Below are positions 14,973 through 22,021 of a stretch of DNA of 29,820 bases, in pieces. Made by a program: the position numbers and the translations under genes. Position 1 is the stretch's first letter, and each line of letters starts with the position of its first letter. This stretch comes from Clostridiales bacterium (lineage in GTDB: Bacteria > Bacillota > Clostridia > Christensenellales > CAG-138), in the NCBI GenBank assembly GCA_031270585.1, contig JAISXK010000106.1, forward strand, positions 1 to 29,820. The letters run 5' to 3'. The notes under the pieces are model-generated. The model saw only the letters and a program-made list of their open reading frames with translations. It was not told the DNA's origin and made no database searches.

Positions 14973-16925
14973 CTAATGCCTTACGTATTGCACAATCGCC
15001 TCGCGTAGCTCCGTAGTGGTTTGGGCCACATCAAGCGCGGCGGATAAACGTTCGTCGCACATCATGTTCATCAAATGAAAGAGTGCCTGCAGATGCTCTC
15101 TTTCGTTTTGCGTACACACCGCCAGCACATAGCGTACAGGATCATTTTGCGGGTGGCCGAAGAGGACAGGCTCGCGCAGTTTGATCAAGCTGGCGCAGTT
15201 GCGTCCGTCCGTCTGCGATAACGCGTGGGCCAAAGCAATCCCGGGTGCAAAAACGATGTAGGGACCATATTGTTCCACGACGCGAATCATGGCGTCTGTG
15301 TAAGCGCTTGAAGCGCCGCTTCCGTCTTCGAGCAGTTCGCCTGCCCGGCGGATGGCAGAGCGCCAGTCCTCAACATGCACATCGCCGGCGAGATGCTGCA
15401 ACAAGTGATAGTTGTCAAAAACACGTTGCGCCTGCCGATAAGCTTCCGTTTGACTGCGTTGCATATCCACTTCCTGCAGGGCAGTCTGTACGCGCTGCAT
15501 ATCTTCGCCGGTCAGCACCGGGGATATCTGCACCCAGGGAAAGCTACTTTCCAACGGCAGCGTTGAAATGATCATATCGCAGCCATGTACCTCGAGCGCG
15601 TCTTTGAGTCGGTGTAGCGGAACCGTCGCCTGTATCTGGATGCGTAACAACCGTTGCAGCTTGACCGTGAGAAAATTGGCTGTAACCATGCCAGTGTTGC
15701 AAACAACAAGCGCGCGTATAGGCGGAGCGTCTGTGTAATACTGTTCAATGGCCGTCAATACCAGCATCAGGACGGCAAGGAACTCTTCCTTGTTGTTGCA
15801 GTACCCAATCAACCGCAACATGTCTGCAGAAGCTTCCACAGCCTGATAGGTCTTTGGGTATTGATGCGCAAAGGCTTCCTGATAGCGGCTTATGCGCTCC
15901 CTTTCATTCCCAGAGGACAAGGAATTGCGGATGTGGGTAACCAGCGATGCTTGCAGGGTTTCGTCCGAATCCAAGGGGAGATTTAGCCTGTCTGCCACAC
16001 GGTAAAGAAAACTTTTGACGCTGATGTGTAGCTCAAACTCCGCATCGCCCACATCCCGGTTATGCGCAATGTGAGTCTGTACCAGCCGGGCCAGATAGCA
16101 CATTTCAGCTTCGCTGTAGGGCAAATCAATACGATCGCACAATTCGTGGAGAATAAAAGCCGCGATATCTTTATAGGCGCCGCCCGGTAAAGGGCCTGCG
16201 GCACCTATAAAGCGCTGCTGCTGCATGCGCAACGCATTGATGGATAAATACAGCGCCAGTTTCTGGAAAGCAGCGTCACTCAGGTCGATGCCGTAATGCC
16301 GCTCAGCGGATTTGAGCGCATCTGTAACAGAGGATTCACGCAAGGAAAAGTGCAGAATGTCTTCCACAAATTCCCGATATACGCCATATTCCTGCGCTGC
16401 GTCCTGATCCGACAAGAGCAAGGTTACGCACTTGGCAATGGATTGCCGGCGCAACCCCTCCGAAATCTCAAGTAAATAGCCCTTGTTGCGGACACCAAAG
16501 CGAATGCCCTCTTGTGCAAACCCTTGTTCCACAGCTTCCATGTCTTTCAAAAACGTTCCGCGGCTGATGAGGAGTCGTTCGGTAAAATCGGTAATCGTCA
16601 GGTGAACGTCTCTACAAAGCAGAAGAAGCCGAATAAGTGCGTGGCGTTCTTCCGGGGCAAGGCGGTAGGTGTAAAAATCGCTGCTCAACAGACGCTCCTG
16701 AATTGCCTGCGCCTGCTCAAAGCTGCCCGAAAAGCCGATTTCACCCGCAGCGTTGGGGTAAATGGGAGAAAAGGCTGCGGAGGCAAGAAATTCATTGATT
16801 GTCGTAATATAGTTGCGGATGGAGCGCGTACTGACCGAGAAGGCGTCTGCCAGTTCCTGATAGGAGAACCACTTATTGCGCGCGTTCAGTATCCGCAACA
16901 ACAAATCACGTGTCTGTTTATTCAT
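14973..16925 (-). CDS. PRD-containing transcriptional regulator (BglG/MtlR type) with EIIB-like and EIIA domains
   Basis: A 650-residue PTS-controlled regulator. Two winged-helix segments lie at the N-terminus (about 5-50, SYQELADAFSVSTRSIRNYI; about 110-150, LLISRGTFLKDM). PRD1 is at about 185-290, where the usual His of the first motif is replaced in LALYLSINALRMQ. PRD2 is at about 300-405 and keeps ASLVTHIRNSL. A GatB-like EIIB domain (about 410-490) has VVCNTGMVTANFL. The C-terminal EIIA (mannitol/fructose class) has APGIALAHALSQ with its active His, at about 515-650. This layout matches MtlR/LicR-type activators, which PTS phosphorylation switches on and off. It is the first gene of the PTS operon, with a TATAAT promoter upstream. 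The ribosome site is weak. Confidence 0.92.
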   Translation of the reverse strand: MNKQTRDLLLRILNARNKWFSYQELADAFSVSTRSIRNYITTINEFLASAAFSPIYPNAAGEIGFSGSFEQAQAIQERLLSSDFYTYRLAPEERHALIRLLLLCRDVHLTITDFTERLLISRGTFLKDMEAVEQGFAQEGIRFGVRNKGYLLEISEGLRRQSIAKCVTLLLSDQDAAQEYGVYREFVEDILHFSLRESSVTDALKSAERHYGIDLSDAAFQKLALYLSINALRMQQQRFIGAAGPLPGGAYKDIAAFILHELCDRIDLPYSEAEMCYLARLVQTHIAHNRDVGDAEFELHISVKSFLYRVADRLNLPLDSDETLQASLVTHIRNSLSSGNERERISRYQEAFAHQYPKTYQAVEASADMLRLIGYCNNKEEFLAVLMLVLTAIEQYYTDAPPIRALVVCNTGMVTANFLTVKLQRLLRIQIQATVPLHRLKDALEVHGCDMIISTLPLESSFPWVQISPVLTGEDMQRVQTALQEVDMQRSQTEAYRQAQRVFDNYHLLQHLAGDVHVEDWRSAIRRAGELLEDGSGASSAYTDAMIRVVEQYGPYIVFAPGIALAHALSQTDGRNCASLIKLREPVLFGHPQNDPVRYVLAVCTQNEREHLQALFHLMNMMCDERLSAALDVAQTTTELREAIVQYVRH

Positions 16926-16945
16926 TGGGATGCCCCGTTTACTCT

Positions 16946-16974
16946 ATTATAGTAAGAAATTTCAATGCAAAAAA
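16946..16974 (-). promoter_or_regulatory. Putative promoter of the PTS operon
   Basis: On the minus strand TATAAT (16951-16946) stands 17 nt after TTTTTT (16974-16969), which is a weak -35 box. It ends 20 bp before the regulator start codon. A weak -35 next to a perfect -10 suits an activator-dependent promoter, by inference. Confidence 0.4.
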
Positions 16975-16998
16975 GCCCATTCTCTTTCAACGCTACAG

Positions 16999-17025
16999 AA
17001 AAAACCTGTACTGATTGCAAACAGG
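16999..17025 (-). terminator. Weak possible terminator after the DeoR-type gene
   Basis: On the minus strand CCTGT, an 11-nt loop, ACAGG and then TTTTTT. The stem is only 5 bp, so readthrough into the PTS operon is possible. Confidence 0.35.
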
Positions 17026-17031
17026 GCCGGC

Positions 17032-17778
17032 TCAAGCAATGACGACCCGCACACCCCTGCATTCCAAAGCGGCTTTGGCCCGCTCATCCAATCGGTTGTC
17101 CGTAAAGATGTATTGCACCTGATCCAGCCGGGCGGTTATTCCCGCGCCGCCCTTCATGTATTTGGAACTGTCCGCCAGAACGCAGGTCATCGTGCTCGCT
17201 TCGATGCAACTGTGATACAATTCGATGGAGGCGTTGGTGGTGGAGATGCCGTAGATCTCATCAAAGCCTGAGGCGCAGGTAAAAAGTTGGTCGGCGTGAA
17301 TATCGCCCAACGCGCCGCCCATGAGTAAGCCGCCCACCTCTTCCTCCTGATAATTGTAAAGCCCACCCAAGAGAATAAGCCGCACGTTACGCGAATACTT
17401 GAGCCCGTTGAGCACAAGGATGGAGTTGGTAACGACGGTGATGTTCATGTGGTCTATGAAAGCGCACATTTCACAAACGGTGGTACCGCCCATCAAAATA
17501 ACGGTGGAGTAAGGTTGGATGTGCTGCGCGGCCGTTCGCGCGATGGAAATTTTTTGCTCTTTGTTCATGGCGTTTCGCATCTGGAACTCAGTGGTCAGCC
17601 CATGGACGGAAGCGGGCATAGCGCCGCCGTGCAGACGGGTGACTTTTCCCATAATGACCAGTTTGTCCAGCGCGCGCCGGGCCGTGCTTTCGCTGATACC
17701 GAACTGGGCGCACAACTCCCGTGTAGTGGTATAATCGTTTGAACGGATAAAGTCCATCAGTTTGTTAAGGTCGATCAT
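17032..17778 (-). CDS. DeoR-family transcriptional repressor
   Basis: A 248-residue regulator. The N-terminal DeoR-type helix-turn-helix (about 3-55) reads TTTRELCAQFGISESTARRALDKL followed by VTRLHGGA, the hallmark of the family. The C-terminal DeoRC sensor domain (about 75-230) has ILMGGTTVCEMCAF and GIDExYGISTTN-like stretches, ending in a region that includes DSSKYMKGG and IFTDNRLD. The family usually binds phosphorylated sugars. The start is the ATG at 17778 with AAGGAG at 6 nt; the reading frame extends further upstream to 17874, but that part is AT-rich promoter DNA. It is divergent from the aminotransferase gene and upstream of the PTS operon, so it can control both sides. A candidate operator lies at 17883-17910. 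Confidence 0.93.
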   Translation of the reverse strand: MIDLNKLMDFIRSNDYTTTRELCAQFGISESTARRALDKLVIMGKVTRLHGGAMPASVHGLTTEFQMRNAMNKEQKISIARTAAQHIQPYSTVILMGGTTVCEMCAFIDHMNITVVTNSILVLNGLKYSRNVRLILLGGLYNYQEEEVGGLLMGGALGDIHADQLFTCASGFDEIYGISTTNASIELYHSCIEASTMTCVLADSSKYMKGGAGITARLDQVQYIFTDNRLDERAKAALECRGVRVVIA

Positions 17779-17805
17779 AGGGGTCTCCTTTTTGATTCTG
17801 AAATT

Positions 17806-17834
17806 CGTATAAGGAAAATATAGCATAAATGCAA
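17806..17834 (-). promoter_or_regulatory. Putative promoter of the deoR-type gene
   Basis: On the minus strand TTGCAT (17834-17829), 17-nt spacer, TATACG (17811-17806), 28 bp before the start codon. Confidence 0.45.
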
Positions 17835-17882
17835 GAATAGTGATGGAAAAATGGATTATAAAATTTAAAAACAATCAGGAAA

Positions 17883-17910
17883 TTGAATGATACAATAAAA
17901 ATTCATTCAA
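17883..17910. promoter_or_regulatory. Inverted repeat, candidate operator in the divergent control region
   Basis: TTGAATGA (17883-17890) and TCATTCAA (17903-17910) form a perfect 8-bp inverted repeat with a 12-nt AT-rich spacer. The repeat lies between the divergent deoR-type and aminotransferase genes. A dimeric repressor such as the adjacent DeoR-type protein is the natural candidate to bind it. This is inference from position and symmetry. Confidence 0.5.
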
Positions 17911-17947
17911 ATAAATGTAAAGAGTCGGGCACGGACAGCAGAATGCA

Positions 17948-17976
17948 TTGTCTGCGCCTTAGCGTTGTGCTACGCT
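17948..17976 (+). promoter_or_regulatory. Possible promoter of the aminotransferase-isomerase operon
   Basis: TTGTCT (17948-17953), 17-nt spacer, TACGCT (17971-17976), 32 bp before the start codon. The -10 box is poor. AGCGT at 17961-17965 and ACGCT at 17972-17976 form a small inverted repeat across it, which could be a second operator. Confidence 0.3.
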
Positions 17977-18008
17977 TTGCCTATACAAATCAAAGGAGGT
18001 ATCTTGCT

Positions 18009-19322
18009 ATGTATGAAACAATTACGCCTCAGGAAATACAGGCCGGCAGGCAGGCCCTGCTGGGAGGCAATGTGGGCGGCTCCACCAACTTGATCGTCAG
18101 GGATGTGCAAGGCAGCACGGTTTATGATATGGAAGGAAACGCTTATTTAGATTGTACGTCCCAAGCATGGAGCATGAACATCGGCCTGAAGCATCCTAAA
18201 GTCATCAAAGCCGTGCAGGAACAGGCTGCCATGTTCTCGCATATCCGTACATCCTTTGATACGGTACCCAAGCTGCTACTGGCCAAAAAGCTGACGGAAT
18301 TGGCGCCGGGCAACCTGAAAAAAGTGGCCTTTGCGCTGCATGGCGGTAACGCCATAGAGGGCGCTATGAAAATCGCATTACGAAATAAGGATAATTCCAC
18401 CAAATTTATCACGATGTATGATGGATATCATGGCCGCACCTTTGCCACAATGAACATGTGCTGGCCGCACCCAAACAACATTTTTCTCAACTGGATGAAC
18501 AGTGCGGTGCGCGTGCCGCAGGCTTATTGCTACCGTTGCCCCTTCAATCGGGAATACGGTTCTTGCGGGCTGGAGTGTGCCAACTTCATTGACATGGCAG
18601 TCAACAAGGCGGTAGATGGCCCGCCGGCGGCGTTGATCATGGAAACCATTCAGGGTAACGGCGGCATGATTGAGTATCCGAAGGAATTCTACCAAGCCAT
18701 TCGCCAAATTTGCGACCGGCACGCAATGGTCTTGATCTGGGATGAGATCCAGACGGGCTTCGGTAGGCCGGGCACTTATTTTTCCAGCGAACGCTACGAT
18801 ACCGTACCCGACATCATCGTATTTGGCAAGGCGCTGGGCGGTGGCTATCCTATTGCGGGTATGCTGGTGAACGAGAATCTGAAATCTTTTGCACCGGGTG
18901 ACCAGAGCTTTACCTTTGCACATTTCCCCATCAGCATGGCTGCATCGGTAGCTACGCTGGAAGTCATGGAAGAAGAGAATATCTGCGGCCAGTTCCGCGA
19001 AAAGGGCATCTATTTGACCAAGAGATTGAAACAGATGCAGGAGAAATATGAAATCATTGGCGATGTGCGCGGTCCCGGCCTGATGATCGGCATTGAGCTG
19101 GTTAAGGATCGCAAAACCAAGGAGCCCTTCTGCAAGGCGGAACAATATATGGTCTCTGAGGGACTCAAGCGCGGCTTGATGCTCGGTGGCAACAAATATC
19201 TGGACATGGGCAACGTCGTCAAAATCAAACCCCCGGCAGTTGTCACCTATGATGAACTGGATAAGGTTCTCACAATTTTCGAAGGGCTGATCAAGGACTG
19301 CGAGGCTATGAGGAATAAATAG
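18009..19322 (+). CDS. Class III (PLP-dependent) aminotransferase
   Basis: A 437-residue fold-type I PLP enzyme of the class III (ornithine/GABA aminotransferase) group, which moves an amino group from a terminal amine or amino acid to a keto acid. Visible motifs are FALHGGNAIEGAMKIA (PLP phosphate contact), YDGYHGRT, then LIWDEIQTGFGRPGTYF (D245 binds the pyridine nitrogen), and IIVFGKALGGGYP with K274 as the PLP lysine. A Cys-rich segment YCYRCPFNREYGSCGLEC (C174, C177, C186, C190) resembles one seen in some GABA aminotransferase-like proteins. The start is the ATG at 18009 with AAAGGAGG; an in-frame extension to 17883 lies in the control region. It is followed 10 bp later by the SIS isomerase. 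Substrate unknown; context suggests a phosphorylated amino-sugar or amino-alditol. Confidence 0.92.
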   Translation: MYETITPQEIQAGRQALLGGNVGGSTNLIVRDVQGSTVYDMEGNAYLDCTSQAWSMNIGLKHPKVIKAVQEQAAMFSHIRTSFDTVPKLLLAKKLTELAPGNLKKVAFALHGGNAIEGAMKIALRNKDNSTKFITMYDGYHGRTFATMNMCWPHPNNIFLNWMNSAVRVPQAYCYRCPFNREYGSCGLECANFIDMAVNKAVDGPPAALIMETIQGNGGMIEYPKEFYQAIRQICDRHAMVLIWDEIQTGFGRPGTYFSSERYDTVPDIIVFGKALGGGYPIAGMLVNENLKSFAPGDQSFTFAHFPISMAASVATLEVMEEENICGQFREKGIYLTKRLKQMQEKYEIIGDVRGPGLMIGIELVKDRKTKEPFCKAEQYMVSEGLKRGLMLGGNKYLDMGNVVKIKPPAVVTYDELDKVLTIFEGLIKDCEAMRNK

Positions 19323-19332
19323 GAGGGCGACC

Positions 19333-19938
19333 ATGAGAGCAGAAGCGTTACAGCGAGCAAAAGCCGCATTCAAGCTGGAAGCAGACGCATTGCTCGCGGC
19401 CGGAGAAGCCATGGATTTTGATTCCTTTGGCAGAGCGGTGGATGCGTTGAAAACGGCGGAACGGATTGCCGCAAGTGGATGCGGGCATTCCGGTATCGCC
19501 TGCAGGCATTTCGTCCACTTGATGTGTTGCGTGGGGCGACCGGCCCGCTTTCTTTCCCCAGCGGAGGCTGTACATGGCGCGTTGGGTTATGTGCATAAGG
19601 GCGATGTGATGCTTTTAGCTTCTCGCGGCGGCAAAACCGTAGAGTTGATCCCCATTCTGGATATTTGTCGCCAAAAGGAAGCGGTGGTCATCACCGTGAC
19701 GGAGAAACTGGGCTCAATGCTCGCTAAAGGGGCGGATATTGTTTTGCCTATGCGCGTTGGACTTGAGGCGGATCGCAACAACATACAGGGCACTACCAGT
19801 TTTGCCGTTCTCTCGATGATTTTCGATGCGCTGCAAACTGCGCTGGATGTTGAAACGGCGTTTACAAAAGAACAATTTGCGCTCATCCACCCCGGCGGTG
19901 CGGTGGGGGCGCGGCTTACCAGCCAATCTCCAACATAG
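19333..19938 (+). CDS. SIS-domain sugar isomerase, GutQ/KpsF-like
   Basis: A 201-residue single SIS-domain protein related to arabinose-5-phosphate isomerases. The family GMGKSG motif is ASGCGHSG (48-54), the AEALHGDLG motif is AEAVHGALG (77-85, with the Asp replaced by Ala), and the SxSGET motif is ASRGGKT (96-102). The C-terminal FALIHPGGAVGARL is very close to the KpsF/GutQ consensus. It lacks the CBS domains of full-length KpsF and ends soon after the SIS domain. In E. coli, gutQ lies in the glucitol operon, so its pairing with glucitol-type PTS genes is meaningful. The substituted motifs suggest a different substrate. GGAGGG precedes the ATG, 10 bp after the aminotransferase. Confidence 0.88.
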   Translation: MRAEALQRAKAAFKLEADALLAAGEAMDFDSFGRAVDALKTAERIAASGCGHSGIACRHFVHLMCCVGRPARFLSPAEAVHGALGYVHKGDVMLLASRGGKTVELIPILDICRQKEAVVITVTEKLGSMLAKGADIVLPMRVGLEADRNNIQGTTSFAVLSMIFDALQTALDVETAFTKEQFALIHPGGAVGARLTSQSPT

Positions 19939-20125
19939 TCATATAGTCCTTTAATGTGTCCACCAGAGTCGTAACGGCACTCTCTCATGTGTTCTTATGG
20001 AATATATCGGTTAAATCAGTAATTTGTAGACTACGGATTCCAAAGGGCAATCGCCATTTGACGGGAACGCTAAGCTAAAGCTCGCTAAACCGGCGATGGG
20101 GGGGCGGTCTCATTCCCTTTATTGT
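19939..20125. other. Intergenic region between SIS isomerase and sugar kinase
   Basis: This 187-bp stretch separates two convergent genes. It holds a long loose inverted repeat (ATCGCC at 20049-20054 and GGCGAT at 20092-20097) but no clear T-run terminator. No gene was recognised. Confidence 0.35.
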
Positions 20126-21058
20126 TTATCCGGCGAATGCCATCAGTTCATCGAATGTGGGCATAGCCATCATAGCGCCCATACGTGTGGCGCAGATAGC
20201 GCCGCAGGCGTTAGCCAGTTTCGTGCGCGCCGCTATGTCAAATGCGGGGTGGTTGAGCATGAAATACATTGCCGCGCCCGAAAATGCGTCGCCGCAGCCG
20301 GTGGTATCCACAGCTTTTACGGTAAAGCCATCCACAAAACCCCGCGCGGTAACGTCGGCATAATAAGCGCCTTTTGCCCCATAGGTGATGTAACAGGTAT
20401 TAACGCCCATATCCATCAGCCTTTGCGCGCCTTTGGCGGGCGTTTCGCGCGGCACGTTGAGCGTGAGTTCCATCTCCTCTTCGGATAGCTTCACCACATC
20501 CGCAAAACGCAAACCGCCCTTGATGGCATCGATGGCTTTTGCCGTATCCTGCCAAAGCGGCGGCCTGAAGTTGGGATCGAAGGATATCAGCTTGCCATGC
20601 GCTTTAGCATAGCGCACGCATGCCATGGTAGCGGATAGCGCCGGGCCGTAACAGAGCGATAGGGAGCTGAAATGCAGCGCCTTGCAATGCTCAATCAGCG
20701 AAAAATCGATCTTGGCTTCGTCTATCTGCGTATCCGCGCCGGGGTCGCGCAAGAAAGCGAATTTCCGCTCTCCATTGGGCTGTAGACTGACTACTGCAAG
20801 CGTGGTGTGCACATCGTCAATTACCTGCACCGCTGATACGTCAATATGTGAAGCTTTTAGCTTATCGATCAGGAAATTCCCAAAAAGATCCCTGCCCACT
20901 GCGCAAATAGCGGCGCCGCTGCCGCCCAGGGCCGTATAAGCGGCAACACAGTTTACAACGCCGCCACCCGGGTTCATCTCAAAGGCGGGGTTTCCCATAC
21001 CGCCCGTGCCGCTGGGAGTAAAGTCGATCAGGCATTCGCCAACCCCCACAAAATCCAT
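20126..21058 (-). CDS. PfkB-family carbohydrate kinase (fructokinase-like)
   Basis: A 310-residue ribokinase-fold sugar kinase. The N-terminus FVGVGECLIDFTPSG carries the conserved GE/D start of fructokinases. NPGGGVVNCVAAYTALGG is PfkB signature 1, followed by VGRDLFGNFL. The C-terminal VDTTGCGDAFSGA is signature 2 with the catalytic Asp. Such kinases phosphorylate fructose or related sugars with ATP. The start is the ATG at 21058 with GGAGG; the frame continues to 21103, but the extra residues are unlikely. It is convergent with the aminotransferase-isomerase operon and has its own upstream region with an imperfect inverted repeat, so it is probably an independent gene, though a link to the PTS locus cannot be excluded. 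Confidence 0.92.
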   Translation of the reverse strand: MDFVGVGECLIDFTPSGTGGMGNPAFEMNPGGGVVNCVAAYTALGGSGAAICAVGRDLFGNFLIDKLKASHIDVSAVQVIDDVHTTLAVVSLQPNGERKFAFLRDPGADTQIDEAKIDFSLIEHCKALHFSSLSLCYGPALSATMACVRYAKAHGKLISFDPNFRPPLWQDTAKAIDAIKGGLRFADVVKLSEEEMELTLNVPRETPAKGAQRLMDMGVNTCYITYGAKGAYYADVTARGFVDGFTVKAVDTTGCGDAFSGAAMYFMLNHPAFDIAARTKLANACGAICATRMGAMMAMPTFDELMAFAG

Positions 21059-21085
21059 AGGGCACCTCCGAATACGAATTGGTAG

Positions 21086-21113
21086 ACTTAAGCATACGCA
21101 CACTATGCTAAGT
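21086..21113. promoter_or_regulatory. Imperfect inverted repeat upstream of the sugar kinase
   Basis: ACTTAAGCATA and TATGCTAAGT form an inverted repeat (one extra base in the left arm) with a 7-nt spacer, ending 28 bp before the kinase start. A similar CTAAGCATAGTACGCTAA stretch occurs at 21206-21223. It may be an operator; no regulator gene is adjacent. Confidence 0.4.
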
Positions 21114-21155
21114 ATAGCAGATCGTATTATATCCCCGCCACAAGAAACAAAGAAT

Positions 21156-21186
21156 AAAGCGCGGCCGTTTTACCGGCCCGCGCCTT
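21156..21186 (-). terminator. Terminator after the BclA-like gene
   Basis: On the minus strand GGCGCGGGCCG, loop GTAAAA, CGGCCGCGC form a strong GC stem with a one-base bulge, followed by TTTATTCTTT. It lies 70 bp past the stop codon of the 21256-21699 gene. Confidence 0.65.
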
Positions 21187-21255
21187 ATATACTTGGTTTA
21201 CCATCCTAAGCATAGTACGCTAATCTTAAACCCGGTTCGGATTGGCGCGCTATGT

Positions 21256-21699
21256 TTAAGGAAGCAATTGCAGCCGCAAACTAACGCAACACGCTGTGAT
21301 GGGGTTATCAAGGTTCTGTAACGTAACCACGTCTTTCTCCTTAAGGGTCAGCGTGCCATCCCAATTGACGCAATTGCGGGAAGCAAAGCTTATGCTCCCG
21401 GAAACGGGAACGCCGTTTACGGCGATAGCCACGTTGCCAGGCCCGCAGACCTCTTTGATGCTGTAGCCGACACAATAGATGCCGGGTGTGATCACGGTTA
21501 CGCTATCGCTTGGCGGTGTAAACTGCAGGTTGCCTTTTTCGCAGACGATATCAAATACCACCGTGTTGCCGGGGCCAAGCGCAACGCGGCCTGACATATT
21601 GTATACGCCTCTCATTTCCGGCGCAGGCGGCGGGCAAGGTTCGGGACAGGGAGGGCATGCGCAGCAGCAAACATAGTTGTTACATTTCGGACAGAGCAT
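21256..21699 (-). CDS. BclA/exosporium-like surface protein, jelly-roll C-terminal domain
   Basis: A 147-residue protein. The N-terminus is Cys-rich and then Pro-rich (MLCPKCNNYVCCCACPPCPE), with a CPKC zinc-ribbon-like start. Residues 30-147 form a beta-rich domain with GRVALGPGNTVVFD, ITPGIYCVGYSI, IAVNGVPVSG and VTLQNLDNPI. That pattern is typical of the TNF-like C-terminal domain of BclA-type spore glycoproteins (ISxxAGxYxVxYxI, VxxxGxxxxxS). No collagen-like repeats are present. No export signal is visible, as expected for a protein assembled on the spore within the mother cell. The start is the ATG at 21699 with GGAGG 8 nt upstream. A sigma-K-like promoter lies upstream. Assignment to spore surface is inference. 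Confidence 0.75.
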   Translation of the reverse strand: MLCPKCNNYVCCCACPPCPEPCPPPAPEMRGVYNMSGRVALGPGNTVVFDIVCEKGNLQFTPPSDSVTVITPGIYCVGYSIKEVCGPGNVAIAVNGVPVSGSISFASRNCVNWDGTLTLKEKDVVTLQNLDNPITACCVSLRLQLLP

Positions 21700-21738
21700 A
21701 TATAAAACCTCCATGGTCTACAAGTCGTTGTGATAGTC

Positions 21739-21766
21739 TATAGTATGCAAACGCACAAAATAATGT
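21739..21766 (-). promoter_or_regulatory. Possible sigma-K (late sporulation) promoter
   Basis: On the minus strand CATACTATA (21747-21739) fits the sigma-K -10 consensus CATANNNTA. An AC lies 17 nt upstream (21766-21765), as expected for the minimal -35. It is about 40 bp before the BclA-like gene, whose likely role fits late sporulation expression. Confidence 0.4.
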
Positions 21767-21790
21767 GATACATATGGGGATGATCTGAGA

Positions 21791-21820
21791 TTGCAAAGAA
21801 GACGGCCGATGCATTATACT
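21791..21820 (+). promoter_or_regulatory. Possible promoter of the WG-repeat gene
   Basis: TTGCAA, 18-nt spacer, TATACT, leaving a leader of about 200 nt that contains the MITE-like repeat. Confidence 0.35.
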
Positions 21821-21826
21821 TATACC

Positions 21827-21993
21827 AAGTAACCGCAGATTAATTCGGAAGAGACGGTTTTGCAGCCTTTTTTCTTCCCGGCTGCGTCATCAGAGCTTGA
21901 AATAGCGCCGCTATTCTTTGCGCTTCTCTTCCTTGCCGGATGAAAAAGTGACCGGAAGATCCGTCCGCCCTCATTTAATCAGAGGTTACCTGA
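21827..21993. repeat. MITE-like element with terminal inverted repeats
   Basis: The left end reads AGTAACCGCAGATTAATTCG (21828-21847). The right end, read on the other strand from about 21991, is AGGTAACCTCTGATTAAATG. The two match at 15 or more of about 18 aligned positions. The interior (about 125 bp) has a small hairpin (GCAGCC ... GGCTGC) and no coding capacity. A related end, GGTAACCGCTGATTAATTCG, occurs at 24497-24516. This is the form of a short non-autonomous inverted-repeat element. No target-site duplication is obvious. Confidence 0.55.
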
Positions 21994-22021
21994 ACAAAAT
22001 AGCAAAGGATATATCATCCGG

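Noticed and set aside
18378..19412. 344-codon open frame on the minus strand
   Set aside because: It is antisense to the aminotransferase gene, whose motifs are clear; no recognisable protein pattern on the minus strand.
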